Assembly: GCA_964347345.1 (NCBI GenBank)
Contig: CAYFYB010000004.1
Location: forward strand, 1 to 64,000
Direction of reading: 5' to 3'
Source of the DNA: JAJISG01 sp964347345
GTDB taxonomy: Archaea; Thermoplasmatota; Thermoplasmata; RBG-16-68-12; JAJISG01
DNA: 64,000 nt
The notes under the pieces are model-generated. The model did no database searches. It had not been told where the DNA came from and saw only the letters and a program-made list of their open reading frames with translations. Both the position numbers and the translations under genes were made by a program. This document shows, in pieces, positions 19,211 through 28,014 of this stretch (position 1 is the stretch's first letter; each line of letters opens with the position of its first letter).

Positions 19211-19804
19211 ATGAAGAGCATCGACGCCCTCGTTCGCAAGGCCATGGAATACAAGGAGAAGGGCCTTAACGAGAAGGAAATTGGCGACGAACTCCACCTC
19301 TCCTCAGAGACGGTCACCTGGCTGCTCACGCGCGGCGTAAAGGGTGAGGCGCCCCCGAGGGACATCAAAATTGGCTGGAGATCTGTGGGGGTTTTCGGGA
19401 ACCGAATCGGCTTCATCTCGGCCGCCTTGACGGACGTCGTACTGGAGGAGATGGAAAAGCGCGGGCTGGATGTGGACTCCATTTTGGGAATAGCCATCAA
19501 CGGCATCCCTTACGCTACCCTGATCTCCGAAGACATGGGAAAGGAGCTCGTGGTGTACCGCCCGGCCGCGGAGAGACACAAGGGCGGGGCCTTCAGCTCA
19601 AACTACGCGGGAGTCGATGGTAAGAACGTGGTCATCGTCGACGATGTCATCAGCACTGGAGAAACAATCCGAGGATCCATCAAGGAGGTTCAGGAGGCGG
19701 GCGGCCAGGCAGTCCTGGCCATCGTGGTCGTCAACAAGACGGAGCAAGACGACGTGGACGGAGTGCCCTTGCGGGCCCTTATCAGGGCCAGGGGAATCGC
19801 GTGA
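19211..19804 (+). CDS. PyrE-like/GfcR-type regulator: HTH plus phosphoribosyltransferase domain
   Basis: 197 residues. Residues 1-50 form a helix-turn-helix (NEKEIGDELHLSSETVTWLL at 20-39). Residues 55-197 are a type I phosphoribosyltransferase fold with the PRPP-binding loop VIVDDVISTG at 141-150. This architecture is that of archaeal orotate-phosphoribosyltransferase-like regulators; haloarchaeal GfcR, of the same design, activates sugar-catabolic genes. Whether this protein is catalytic or only senses a phosphoribosyl ligand cannot be read from sequence. It heads an operon with a LysRS-like protein and a methyltransferase, and lies close to pyrDK. Confidence 0.85.
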   Translation: MKSIDALVRKAMEYKEKGLNEKEIGDELHLSSETVTWLLTRGVKGEAPPRDIKIGWRSVGVFGNRIGFISAALTDVVLEEMEKRGLDVDSILGIAINGIPYATLISEDMGKELVVYRPAAERHKGGAFSSNYAGVDGKNVVIVDDVISTGETIRGSIKEVQEAGGQAVLAIVVVNKTEQDDVDGVPLRALIRARGIA

Positions 19805-19810
19805 TATCGA

Positions 19811-21400
19811 ATGCACTGGTTCGATGAGTTGGCAAGCTCCGTAGATACCTTCCTTGGCAAGAGGAAGAGGGCCGTGTGCAACGCCGGGCTCTCCGTCTCA
19901 GGGCTGCAGCACGTGGGAAGGCTCCGGGGAGAGATCATTCTCAACCACTTCTTGGCCACCCACCTTCGGGCCCGGGGCTTGGAGGTGATGCAGCACCTCG
20001 TCCTCTACACTCAGGATCGCTGGAAGGGAAGCCGGAAGCAGGTGGGACAGTTCCCCGGGGACGAGGGGAGGGCTTACGTAGGTAGGAGGCTTATAGACGT
20101 TCCGGACCCGCAGGGATGCCATCAGAACTGGGTCGAGCACTTCTGGGAGGAATTCGCTGAATCCATGGGGCTGTTCGCCCCAGGAGTCGAGGTTACCACC
20201 ACCTCCAAACTCTACAGTCTGCCCAAGATGAAGGAGCTTGTCCTCGAGATTACTGCCCAGGCGGAGAAGGTCAGAGAGACCCTGAACCGATACAGGCCCC
20301 GGAACCCCTATCCCGAGGGTTGGATTCCCTTCGAGCCTCTCTGCATGGAGTGTAGGTGCGTGGGTGACGCCAGGGCGCTGGCCGTTCGGGAAGAAGGGGT
20401 TCAATATGAGTGCTCATGTGGTGCCCAGGGCTCCTCACCCCTGCATCTTGGCAAGCTGAATTGGCGCCTTGAGTGGCCCGCCCTCTGGAAGGTGCTGGCG
20501 GTGGACATCGAGCCCTTTGGGAAGGACCACGCTGCCCCCGGGGGCTCAAGAGAGAGCTGTCAGGTCATTGCTGAGACCATCCTCGGCATAGAACCTCCTC
20601 TCGGAATACCGTACGAATGGGTGGGCTACTTAGAGGACGGTCAGGATCTGGGGGATATGGACAGCTCCGACTTCCGGGGCTTTGGACCGAAGGACTGGCT
20701 GGAGGTCGCAGACCCGGAGATCCTGAGGTTCCTGTTCGCGAACGTGCCTATAAGGCGCCGCGTAGTCCTCGACCTCGCAAAAGTCGACGTGTACCATCAA
20801 GCATATGACCAGGCTGAAGCGGCCTTCTTCGGACAGAGCGACGATGATCTAGCCCGGTCCTTCGAGCTATCGGAGTTCGAGCCTCCCCCTGAAGAGATGC
20901 CATTTCAGCTCCCCTATCGGCATGCCACTCTCCTGTCGCAGGTAGCTCCCCAGGACGACATGCTGGGGTGGTCCCTCCGAAGGCTCCAGGACACCGGGTT
21001 GCTGGATCGTACGTTGAACTCCGTGGAGCGGGAGGGTGTAGAGAGGAGACTGAAGCAGTCCCTCAACTGGGCTCGCAGGTACGGCCCTCCAGACTCGAGG
21101 GTACGCTTACTCCACAGCCTGCCCGAAGAGGTCAGGTCCAGGCTAACTGAAAAGGAAAGGAAAGCTCTTTCCATCTTGGCCGCTCAACTGTCCGACACCC
21201 CCTGGAAGGAGGGAGCCATCAAGGAGGCCATGGTGCGTCTCACCACAGGGGACAACCTTCCTGTATCCACGAAGAGGTTCTTCTCCTCGCTCTATACAGT
21301 ATTGCTAGGGGAGCCTTGGGGCCCCAGGGCGGCACCGCTGCTGGCCGTTCTCGACAGGGATTTCGTCTTGAAGAGGCTGAGGGAGGCTGGTGAGCGATGA
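19811..21400 (+). CDS. Class I lysyl-tRNA synthetase homologue with degenerate active site
   Basis: 529 residues, alignable in architecture with archaeal class I LysRS: HWFDELA start, catalytic domain, C4 zinc insertion (CMEC...CSCG, about 177-202), EPFGKDHAAPGGS (about 236-248), helical anticodon domain, and the family C terminus (SLYTVLLGEPWGPRA...RDFVLKRLR). The key motifs are altered. HIGH reads HVGR (34-37) instead of HVGN, preceded by SVSG where PSG is usual. KMSKS is DMDSSD (282-287), losing both lysines. The WDDYDRFRK-type lysine-pocket segment is replaced by YTQDRWKGSRK. Either a strongly diverged enzyme or a paralogue with another function. It lies 6 bases after the regulator gene and overlaps the methyltransferase by ATGA. 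The reading frame is intact. Confidence 0.8.
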   Translation: MHWFDELASSVDTFLGKRKRAVCNAGLSVSGLQHVGRLRGEIILNHFLATHLRARGLEVMQHLVLYTQDRWKGSRKQVGQFPGDEGRAYVGRRLIDVPDPQGCHQNWVEHFWEEFAESMGLFAPGVEVTTTSKLYSLPKMKELVLEITAQAEKVRETLNRYRPRNPYPEGWIPFEPLCMECRCVGDARALAVREEGVQYECSCGAQGSSPLHLGKLNWRLEWPALWKVLAVDIEPFGKDHAAPGGSRESCQVIAETILGIEPPLGIPYEWVGYLEDGQDLGDMDSSDFRGFGPKDWLEVADPEILRFLFANVPIRRRVVLDLAKVDVYHQAYDQAEAAFFGQSDDDLARSFELSEFEPPPEEMPFQLPYRHATLLSQVAPQDDMLGWSLRRLQDTGLLDRTLNSVEREGVERRLKQSLNWARRYGPPDSRVRLLHSLPEEVRSRLTEKERKALSILAAQLSDTPWKEGAIKEAMVRLTTGDNLPVSTKRFFSSLYTVLLGEPWGPRAAPLLAVLDRDFVLKRLREAGER

Positions 21401-22161
21401 AGATGGCACCTTACGCCAAGTCTGCACCCTATTACGACCTCATCTATGAGAGCATTGTGGACTACGAGAAGGAATGCGACCTTCTGGAAGACATCTTCCA
21501 AGAACACGCCGAGCGAGAGGTTGGGAAGATCATAGACCTCGGCTGCGGGACCGGAAACCACGCTATCACCCTCAGCTCGAGGGGCTATGAGGTCCTGGGC
21601 GTAGACCAGTCAGAGACCTTCATCCGTCAAGCAAGAGAGAAGGCTAGGAAGCTGGAAAGACCACCATCGTTCCAGGTTGGGGACATGAGCAATCTGAGGA
21701 TCGAAGACCACTTCGACGCGCTCATATGCATGTTTGGAGGCTTCGGTTATATCGCCAAAGACCAGGTGCCCCTAGCCCTGAGGGGATTCGCTGACGTCAC
21801 CAAGGGTGGAGGGCTCCTAGTCTTCGAGTTCTGGAACACCAGAGGCGTGATCCCGGGGTACGAATCCTGGCTGGTGAGGGAATCGGGGGATACGACGCTG
21901 ATAAGGCTCTCCAAGTCTGAGTTTGAACCCAGTTCGGGGGTCCTCTCCTCTAGCATGAAACATTACGTTCTCAAGGGCCGGAATCTCGAGGATGCTTTCG
22001 AGGAGTTGCATCGACTTACCACCTATGTAAGGAAGGAGATGAGACAGTACCTTCGCCATGAAGGTTTAAGGTCTGTGGCCATGTTCGATTGGGACAGGAA
22101 GGTGCTGGAACCTGCTCACCCAGAGGCGTTCCGCATCCTCAATGTCGCTCGCATAGACTAG
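21397..22161 (+). CDS. Class I SAM-dependent methyltransferase
   Basis: 254 residues. Rossmann methyltransferase core with the SAM-binding glycine loop IIDLGCGTGNHA at about 49-60, the acidic end of strand 2 in VLGVDQSE (about 69-76), and motif IV region DALICMFGGFGYI (about 107-119). A typical N-terminal cap (YYDLIYESI) precedes the core. The C-terminal third has the beta-rich form seen in small-molecule or wobble-uridine type methyltransferases, but the substrate is not identifiable. The ATG overlaps the LysRS-like stop (ATGA), so the two proteins are translationally coupled and may act in one pathway. Confidence 0.85.
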   Translation: MKMAPYAKSAPYYDLIYESIVDYEKECDLLEDIFQEHAEREVGKIIDLGCGTGNHAITLSSRGYEVLGVDQSETFIRQAREKARKLERPPSFQVGDMSNLRIEDHFDALICMFGGFGYIAKDQVPLALRGFADVTKGGGLLVFEFWNTRGVIPGYESWLVRESGDTTLIRLSKSEFEPSSGVLSSSMKHYVLKGRNLEDAFEELHRLTTYVRKEMRQYLRHEGLRSVAMFDWDRKVLEPAHPEAFRILNVARID

Positions 22162-22348
22162 GTTCCCGTAGGCAATCATCAATGGGCGTTCAGGCTGAGG
22201 TTTCCAACTCCAAGTGAGGTGTCTGAACTCTCCCATCGTCCCGGAATCCCTCCGGAACCCTTTGGAAGTTTCCGTTGAACAATCTCGCTCCGCTATGCTG
22301 TTCCAATGATGCTGAGAAGCAACACCATCGGAGAAAGGTGAACTTAGA

Positions 22349-22358
22349 GTTATATACG
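22349..22358 (+). promoter_or_regulatory. TATA box of the sialidase-Kelch gene
   Basis: GTTATATACG lies 39-48 bases before the TTG start at 22397, leaving a leader of about 20 bases that holds the run of eight G used as ribosome site. The rest of the 235-base intergenic region shows no other feature. Confidence 0.55.
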
Positions 22359-22396
22359 AATATCCCCTTTACCGTTGCATCAGGGGGGGGATTGGA

Positions 22397-25300
22397 TTGC
22401 GCATTCGCAGCTTCGTAGTTGCCTTGGCCGTCTTCGTGGCAACGGTCCTGCTTCTGAACGTCGCAGGAGCGCTCCTAACTGCTTCGACCTCCGCCACCCA
22501 GGCCTCTTCGCCGTCTGGAGGGACCGGTTCGTTAGTGAATGAGATTCATTCGACGGAAGGCCAGAGAGCCCTTATTGAGCCACTGACAGGTGTGAGTCAT
22601 AGTGGGCAGGACGGTCTCGTTGTGCCCCATGCGGAGTTCCTATCAAGTGGGGCCTGGCTGTCGTCCATCGGGCAGGAGAATCGTATCCCAAGGTTCACAC
22701 CCTTGATCCTAGAGGGAGCCGAAGGGACACCGGGGGTCTCAGGGCCCGTGCAGAGCTGGGACTTCAACGTCCCTGTCGGCTTCGAAGGCGTGCTCTTCCC
22801 CCACAACGAACCCGCCATCGCCGTCAGCGCCCTGGATTCCAACAACCTCGTGGCCATCTACCACGACTACGAGGCCGCGTCACTCACGGACTTCACCGAA
22901 TTTGTCGTCACGAAGTTCAGTCTCGACGGCGGGCTCACATGGTCGACGAGATTCTCGCATCCCACCCTTGTTCCCTTCGGTCAGAGCTTCGATCCGGCAA
23001 TTGCCGCCGACGCTGAGGGCAATTTCTACGCTGCCTACCTCGTCCTGGACTTTGAGGTGGGCACTTCCAACCTAGTCGTAGGCAAGTCCACCGATGGCGG
23101 TGCCACCTGGGAGCACTCCATCGCCAGGGCCGGGGAGCCCTTCTTCGAGTTCCTCGACAAGGACTTCATTGCCGTGGATCCCGTCACCGGTATATTGTAC
23201 GGTACCTACTCGAACTTCTATGAAGATTTCGTGAGCATCGAGGTGGTTCGCTCCACGGACGGGGGAGCCTCGTGGGAGCCTCCCATCGTCCTTGAAACAG
23301 TGCGCATTACGGAGATACCTGAAATCCGGCTTATCCAAGGGGCCTATCCAGCGGCTCGGAACGGCGTCGTCATGGTCGCCTACTACGACAGCCTGGATGA
23401 CGGATGGCTCCTGGGCGATTTCGGACTGAAGGTGGCGGTGTCCAACGACGGGGGTGCGACCTACTCTCCATCGGTACTCGCTGGCATCCTCCCGGGGGAA
23501 ATGCCCTTCTGGTTGCCCTCCCGCGCCATCTCTCTCTTCCATCCCAGAATCTGGGCCACCATGGCACCGATACCGGCCATCGGTCCTGAAGGGAATCTGT
23601 ATATGGTTGCGACGGCCGCCGGGGACAACACCGGCGACACCTTCTTCCTCCGCTCCGCGGATGGGGGACTGTCCTGGAGTCCTCCCACAATCATCAGCGA
23701 CGATCCCTTTGGCAGGGCTCAGTTCTTCCCGTGGATTGCCGTGCAAGAGGACGGCACGATACACGTCATGTTTGGGGATCGCAGGGACGACCCCGATGAC
23801 ACCTTTTACGACATCTTCTACACCCACTCCACCGACGGAGGCACTACATTCTCTGCCAACGTACCCATTACGGACACCCCCAACACACCGTCGTGGTACT
23901 TCATTGGTGATTACTTCGGGTTAGCCGCCAGCCCTGCGGCAGCCCACGCCATCTGGACAGACAACCGTATCATGGACAACTGGGGAGACACCTTCACCGT
24001 TAGAGGAGACAAGGTCCTCAGCGCCCCCGCCATCAGGGCGATACCGTCCAGGGCTGAATTTGGGGAATTGGTGGTGGTATTGGGTAGTGGCTTCGCTCCC
24101 CAATCGGAGGTCACTGTCTTCATCGAGGCTGAAATCGTCGCCACCGCCAGGACCGATGACGCGGGGGGCCTGATTGCGCAGTTTGAAGTTCCTGACCGGA
24201 TGGCGGGCCGATACCCCCTCAGCGTCGTCGACAGTGAAGGAAACGCTGCCCTTCGTTTCTTCATCGTGAAGCCTAGCCTCTTCGTGGATCCCGCCGAGGT
24301 CGAGATAGGTGGTACCTTCGTGGTCAGCGGGACGCGGTACAAGCCTAACATCCCCATAATTCTCTATCTTGGGGAGCAGTTCCTGACGGATGCCTTCACG
24401 GACGACACGGGCAGGTTTGACACGAGGGCCTTCATCGAGTCAGGTCCCGGAGGCGAAAGGACTCTCTCCGCCATACCTCTAAGCCCCTTCTGGGTCTACG
24501 ATGACTTCGACTTTGAGACGGTTACCGTAGTACTCCCGCCAGGCTGGACCCCCAAGGCCCCTCTTCCAGAGCCTCGGGAAGGTGCGGCAGGGGCGGTGGT
24601 CGGCGATGAGATCTACGTAATGCATGGCTTCACCCCTCAGTTTGGCGATACGAAGGATGTAAGGGTGTATGATACAGCCACCGACAGCTGGTCTGTTGGC
24701 CCCCAGGGCCTCGATCCTCTCTCCTCCGAGCACTATCAAGGGGTTACCGTCCTTCGAGAAGGCCTGGAGCGTGCCTACCTGATCGGAGGACGGTCGTTCG
24801 AAGTCCTGTCGGAGAACAGGGAGTTTACCCCTGCCACGGGAACGTGGGAGTATAGGGCCCCGATGCCGACGCCAAGGGCTGGGGCGGCTGTTGCAGCGGT
24901 GAATAACCTCATCTACGTCATCGGTGGTCGGGACTGCACGTCCCCCTTCTGCGGAACACCACTGGATGCGGTTGAGATCTATGACCCTGTGACGGATACG
25001 TGGTCCAAAGGGACTCCGATGCCGACACCTCGCTCTGGCGCTAGCGCCACCTCTCTCGGCGACTTCATCGTTGTCACTGGTGGCTGGGCCCGAGAGTTCG
25101 AGGCGACGAATGTGGTGGAGCTGTACGACCCGGTGGCGAACAGTTGGTCCAAGGCTCCGCCTATGCCCACCGCCCGGGCTTACCATGGGTCGGCGATTTG
25201 CAACGGGTGGGTCGCTGCCGTCGGCGGTATCGAGAAGGATTTCTCCTTCTCCTCAGCCTTTGAGATATTCAACCCCGTCCTGGGATGGCAGATAGGAACC

Positions 25301-26677
25301 GTTCTCCCCACGCCGAGGGGGGAGTTGGTCGTGATCACCCATAGGGATGCGGGGACTGGCACGGAGACTCTCTACACCATTGGTGGTGGCCTGTTCGGGG
25401 TGTCGTTCGACACCGTGGAGGCCTTCGATTGCTCCTTCCTGCCTCCAGCACCCACGCCCTTGACCGTGGTTCTCGAACCGGCCGGTGGGATTGTAGGCTC
25501 CACCTTTGACATCATTGGGAGCGGGGCGGAAGTCGGCGGCGTGACGATCCTTGCCTTCTGGGATGAGCAAGTCCCTGAGAAGTTCCTAGGAGATGCGATC
25601 ACGGACGACGAGGGGAGTTTCACAATCTCCGCCACAGTACCAGAGGACGTGTTCGGTCCGCACAGAGTGATCGTGCGGGACTTAGAATTCACTCGACTGG
25701 GCAGCGCCTTGTTCAGGGTCATCCCCAGCCTTGCGGTCAGCCCTGAAAGGGCCTTTGTTGGTGACCGTGTGGAGCTCCGAGGCACGGGCTACCCCGCCTT
25801 CGCCAACATTGTGATTACCCTCGACGACATGGCTGTCAAGACGGCTTTAACGGACTCGTTCGGATCTTGGGGGACCACCATCAGGGTGCCGCCGGTTCCA
25901 AGGGGCATCCACCTCTTCGTGGGCACTGATCCAGGAACGGGCGTGAGCGCCGCCGCTGAGCTGGTGGTGAGGGAGAAGGTGACCCTAGCGGTCGGAATCG
26001 ACACGTCTCCCGCTCGCGTGAGAGGAGAGGTGGTCCGCTCCTTCGCCCTCGTGAGCTTAGAGGGAGTGCCCCTCTCTGCGGACTCCACCACGGCGAAGCT
26101 CTACGTTCCCGATGGCACCGTCAGCAGCCTGCTACCAGTTCTCCTCGATGAAGGTCTGTACGCCATCAGCTTCACTGTGGATCGCAATGCGCCGCTGGGA
26201 GACTACGCCCTGGTCTTTGCGGCCCATGTCGAGCAGGAGTTCCTGGTAGGCTCCGGCGTCGGCCTGGTAAGCTTCCAGGTCCTAAGGCTGCTTCCTGGTC
26301 CACCAAGCCGTATCGTGTCAGTGGATGGGAGCACTGCCACGGTCCAAGCGGAGGACAGACAGGTGTTGCTCGACCTGTTGATGGTGAACGCCCGAATCGT
26401 TTCCGTGGAGGGAACTAGGGTGCTGGTGGAGACCGATGTGGGCCTATTGTGGGCGGATCTCGAGGCTCTCAATCCCCGTGCCATCAGACTTGACGGCCTC
26501 GGCCTCAGCATGGAGACCGATCTAGGCCTGCTCCGCGTCTACCTCACCGATCTGGCCTTCGGCTCCTGGGTGGCTCAGGCGGCTCTTGTGGGAATCCTCC
26601 TCGCCGGTGGATTGCTGGCCTGGCAGCTCGTCCGCCCTGCTCGTCGGAAGCCACCTTCCTCGAGGGACCAGAGATAG
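22397..26677 (+). CDS. Sialidase-like/Kelch surface protein with IPT-type repeats
   Basis: 1426-residue exported protein starting at TTG 22397, just after a G8 ribosome site. An N-terminal signal helix (about 8-28) is followed by a six-bladed sialidase-type propeller (about 115-530) with six Asp boxes (SLDGGLTW, STDGGATW, STDGGASW, SNDGGATY, SADGGLSW, STDGGTTF). Two immunoglobulin-like beta domains (about 540-710) precede a Kelch propeller (about 720-1010) with repeats such as MPTPRAGAAVAAV and YVIGGRD. Further beta domains follow, then a short repeated RIVSVEG...VETDxGLL motif, and a C-terminal transmembrane helix (about 1395-1415) with basic tail. Asp boxes alone do not prove sialidase activity, and I cannot identify its catalytic residues. 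Cell-surface glycan binding is a reasonable inference. Confidence 0.85.
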   Translation: MRIRSFVVALAVFVATVLLLNVAGALLTASTSATQASSPSGGTGSLVNEIHSTEGQRALIEPLTGVSHSGQDGLVVPHAEFLSSGAWLSSIGQENRIPRFTPLILEGAEGTPGVSGPVQSWDFNVPVGFEGVLFPHNEPAIAVSALDSNNLVAIYHDYEAASLTDFTEFVVTKFSLDGGLTWSTRFSHPTLVPFGQSFDPAIAADAEGNFYAAYLVLDFEVGTSNLVVGKSTDGGATWEHSIARAGEPFFEFLDKDFIAVDPVTGILYGTYSNFYEDFVSIEVVRSTDGGASWEPPIVLETVRITEIPEIRLIQGAYPAARNGVVMVAYYDSLDDGWLLGDFGLKVAVSNDGGATYSPSVLAGILPGEMPFWLPSRAISLFHPRIWATMAPIPAIGPEGNLYMVATAAGDNTGDTFFLRSADGGLSWSPPTIISDDPFGRAQFFPWIAVQEDGTIHVMFGDRRDDPDDTFYDIFYTHSTDGGTTFSANVPITDTPNTPSWYFIGDYFGLAASPAAAHAIWTDNRIMDNWGDTFTVRGDKVLSAPAIRAIPSRAEFGELVVVLGSGFAPQSEVTVFIEAEIVATARTDDAGGLIAQFEVPDRMAGRYPLSVVDSEGNAALRFFIVKPSLFVDPAEVEIGGTFVVSGTRYKPNIPIILYLGEQFLTDAFTDDTGRFDTRAFIESGPGGERTLSAIPLSPFWVYDDFDFETVTVVLPPGWTPKAPLPEPREGAAGAVVGDEIYVMHGFTPQFGDTKDVRVYDTATDSWSVGPQGLDPLSSEHYQGVTVLREGLERAYLIGGRSFEVLSENREFTPATGTWEYRAPMPTPRAGAAVAAVNNLIYVIGGRDCTSPFCGTPLDAVEIYDPVTDTWSKGTPMPTPRSGASATSLGDFIVVTGGWAREFEATNVVELYDPVANSWSKAPPMPTARAYHGSAICNGWVAAVGGIEKDFSFSSAFEIFNPVLGWQIGTVLPTPRGELVVITHRDAGTGTETLYTIGGGLFGVSFDTVEAFDCSFLPPAPTPLTVVLEPAGGIVGSTFDIIGSGAEVGGVTILAFWDEQVPEKFLGDAITDDEGSFTISATVPEDVFGPHRVIVRDLEFTRLGSALFRVIPSLAVSPERAFVGDRVELRGTGYPAFANIVITLDDMAVKTALTDSFGSWGTTIRVPPVPRGIHLFVGTDPGTGVSAAAELVVREKVTLAVGIDTSPARVRGEVVRSFALVSLEGVPLSADSTTAKLYVPDGTVSSLLPVLLDEGLYAISFTVDRNAPLGDYALVFAAHVEQEFLVGSGVGLVSFQVLRLLPGPPSRIVSVDGSTATVQAEDRQVLLDLLMVNARIVSVEGTRVLVETDVGLLWADLEALNPRAIRLDGLGLSMETDLGLLRVYLTDLAFGSWVAQAALVGILLAGGLLAWQLVRPARRKPPSSRDQR

Positions 26678-26753
26678 AAGGGGACCGCTGGGGCAGGCGG
26701 AGGCGGTGGCCCAAAAGATATTTAGGCAGGGCCAGAGCTGAGTCACCTGCCGC

Positions 26754-26846
26754 AGCCCCGTGGTGTAGCGGTCAATCATGCGAGGCTCTGGATCGACAGA
26801 GTCGAGGGGAGACCTCGTGACGGCAGTTCGAATCTGCCCGGGGCTA
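26754..26846 (+). tRNA. tRNA-Gln(CUG) with intron
   Basis: Acceptor stem 26754-26760/26839-26845 pairs perfectly (7 bp). T arm 26822-26826/26834-26838 with TTCGAAT loop. Anticodon stem 26781-26785/26813-26817. The loop CTCTGG+A gives anticodon CTG at 26788-26790 once the 20-base insert is removed. Discriminator A26846, no encoded CCA. The last three bases overlap the stop codon of the convergent PhoU-RCK gene. Confidence 0.93.
26792..26811 (+). other. Intron of tRNA-Gln at canonical position 37/38
   Basis: 20 bases. The precursor folds as a full bulge-helix-bulge. Anticodon-loop CUCU (26786-26789) pairs with GGGG (26806-26809). Three-base bulges GGA (26790-26792) and AGA (26810-26812) flank this helix, and UCGA (26793-26796) pairs with UCGA (26802-26805). 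Cleavage after the second base of each bulge gives exactly these intron ends, as archaeal tRNA endonuclease does. Confidence 0.88.
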
Positions 26847-27398
26847 TTCCTTCACCAAACGCCTCAGCTCTCCCTCTCCCTCCACAGGCCCTCTGGCTAC
26901 GAGGAGGTCCCTCTCCTCGACTCTCGTGTTCTCATCGGGCCCGTAGATCCACCTCTCCCCTCGCCGGATGGCGATGACCCACATCCCCGTTTCGGAGGCC
27001 ATCTTGAGCTCCCCCAGTGTCCTTCCGACCAGCTTAGATCGGCCAGGAACGGTGACGGTCACAATAGTGGTATCTGACTCCTTCAGGGCGGCCTTCACCA
27101 CGGGATGGGGCTCAATGTCCCGGAGGACGACGTCTGCTATGAGGACGGCTCCGTCAGCGATGTTCTCGATGGAGTCAGCCAGTCTAATGAACACCAGGGC
27201 CTTCTCCACATCCCTATCCTCGATGGCCCGCTCCACGGCCTTCCGCTGAACCTCCTGATCCCAACTGTCTACCTGGCCCTCAAGCTCCATAACCTGCCGG
27301 GCGATTTCCTCGTTGTCGTACAATAACGCGGAGTAGGCGAGGTCAACCATCAGCTCCGAGGTGTCCTTCATCTCTAGCAGGATGTCCTCTATCTCCAT
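26844..27398 (-). CDS. PhoU-like/RCK_C regulatory protein (second copy)
   Basis: 184 residues from the ATG at 27398, preceded by GGTGAT and lying 4 bases after the upstream stop. Residues 1-95 are a PhoU-like helical domain (MKDTSELMVDLAYSALLYDNEEIA). Residues about 105-184 are a TrkA-C/RCK_C ligand-binding domain (SKLVGRTLGELKMASETGMWVIAIRRG...VEERDLLVARG). The RCK_C fold regulates K+ and other cation transporters by binding nucleotides or ions; some bacterial copies bind cyclic di-AMP. It is the last gene of the mgtE-mgtE-PhoU-PhoU operon and a paralogue of its neighbour. Its stop codon overlaps the tRNA-Gln 3' end. Confidence 0.87.
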   Translation of the reverse strand: MEIEDILLEMKDTSELMVDLAYSALLYDNEEIARQVMELEGQVDSWDQEVQRKAVERAIEDRDVEKALVFIRLADSIENIADGAVLIADVVLRDIEPHPVVKAALKESDTTIVTVTVPGRSKLVGRTLGELKMASETGMWVIAIRRGERWIYGPDENTRVEERDLLVARGPVEGEGELRRLVKE

Positions 27399-27402
27399 GG
27401 TA

Positions 27403-28014
27403 TCACCCCGGCCATTTCTCCTCCCCCGAGGCATACCTGCTCAGCCTGTTGTACCCGTCCTCCGTCCCCCGGACCACGAGGAGGTCCTCCTCCTTGATGA
27501 CGGTGCCACCAGGAGGGTCGTAGCTCCATCGCCGGCCCCTGTGGATGGCGATGATCCTCATACCTGTCTCGGTCTCCACCCTCAGATCCACGATGCTCCT
27601 CCCCACCATGGACGAGCCTTTCCCTAGCCGGACAATCCGTATCCTCTCCTCCGCCTCCTTGAGGACGAAGGGGAGGAAGGGCCGGGCCTCTATCCTCTGA
27701 TGGAGCAGGGCCACCATGTCTCCCGCTGCGTTGGAGATCGTCTCGGCAGCGGAGGCCACCTGGAGGATGCCCGCGAGCCTCTCCGCATCGTCCCGGGTCC
27801 TGCTGGCCATGAGGGCGATCATCCGTATCTGATAGCGGAGGTAGTCCATCCTCCTCTCCAGATTCTGGACCTCCTCCCCCAGCTCATCGCTATCGAACAT
27901 GATGGCCGCATAGGCCAGGTCCACGATGAGTTCGCTCGTGTCCTTCATCTCCACTAGGAGGTCCTTAACGCTGGTGGGCTCGTACTCTACCTCCTCGAAC
28001 TCCTCCTCGCTCAT
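27403..28014 (-). CDS. PhoU-like/RCK_C regulatory protein (first copy)
   Basis: 203 residues, same architecture as the next gene: acidic N-terminal extension, PhoU-like helices (MKDTSELIVDLAYAAIMFDSDELGEEV, about 22-48), then RCK_C (about 120-195; SSMVGRSIVDLRVETETGMRIIAIHRG...KEEDLLVVRG). The ATG overlaps the mgtE-like stop by four bases. The pair probably forms the cytoplasmic sensor or gate of the adjoining MgtE-type transporter, an inference from operon structure and from the use of RCK_C domains in cation channels. Confidence 0.87.
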   Translation of the reverse strand: MSEEEFEEVEYEPTSVKDLLVEMKDTSELIVDLAYAAIMFDSDELGEEVQNLERRMDYLRYQIRMIALMASRTRDDAERLAGILQVASAAETISNAAGDMVALLHQRIEARPFLPFVLKEAEERIRIVRLGKGSSMVGRSIVDLRVETETGMRIIAIHRGRRWSYDPPGGTVIKEEDLLVVRGTEDGYNRLSRYASGEEKWPG

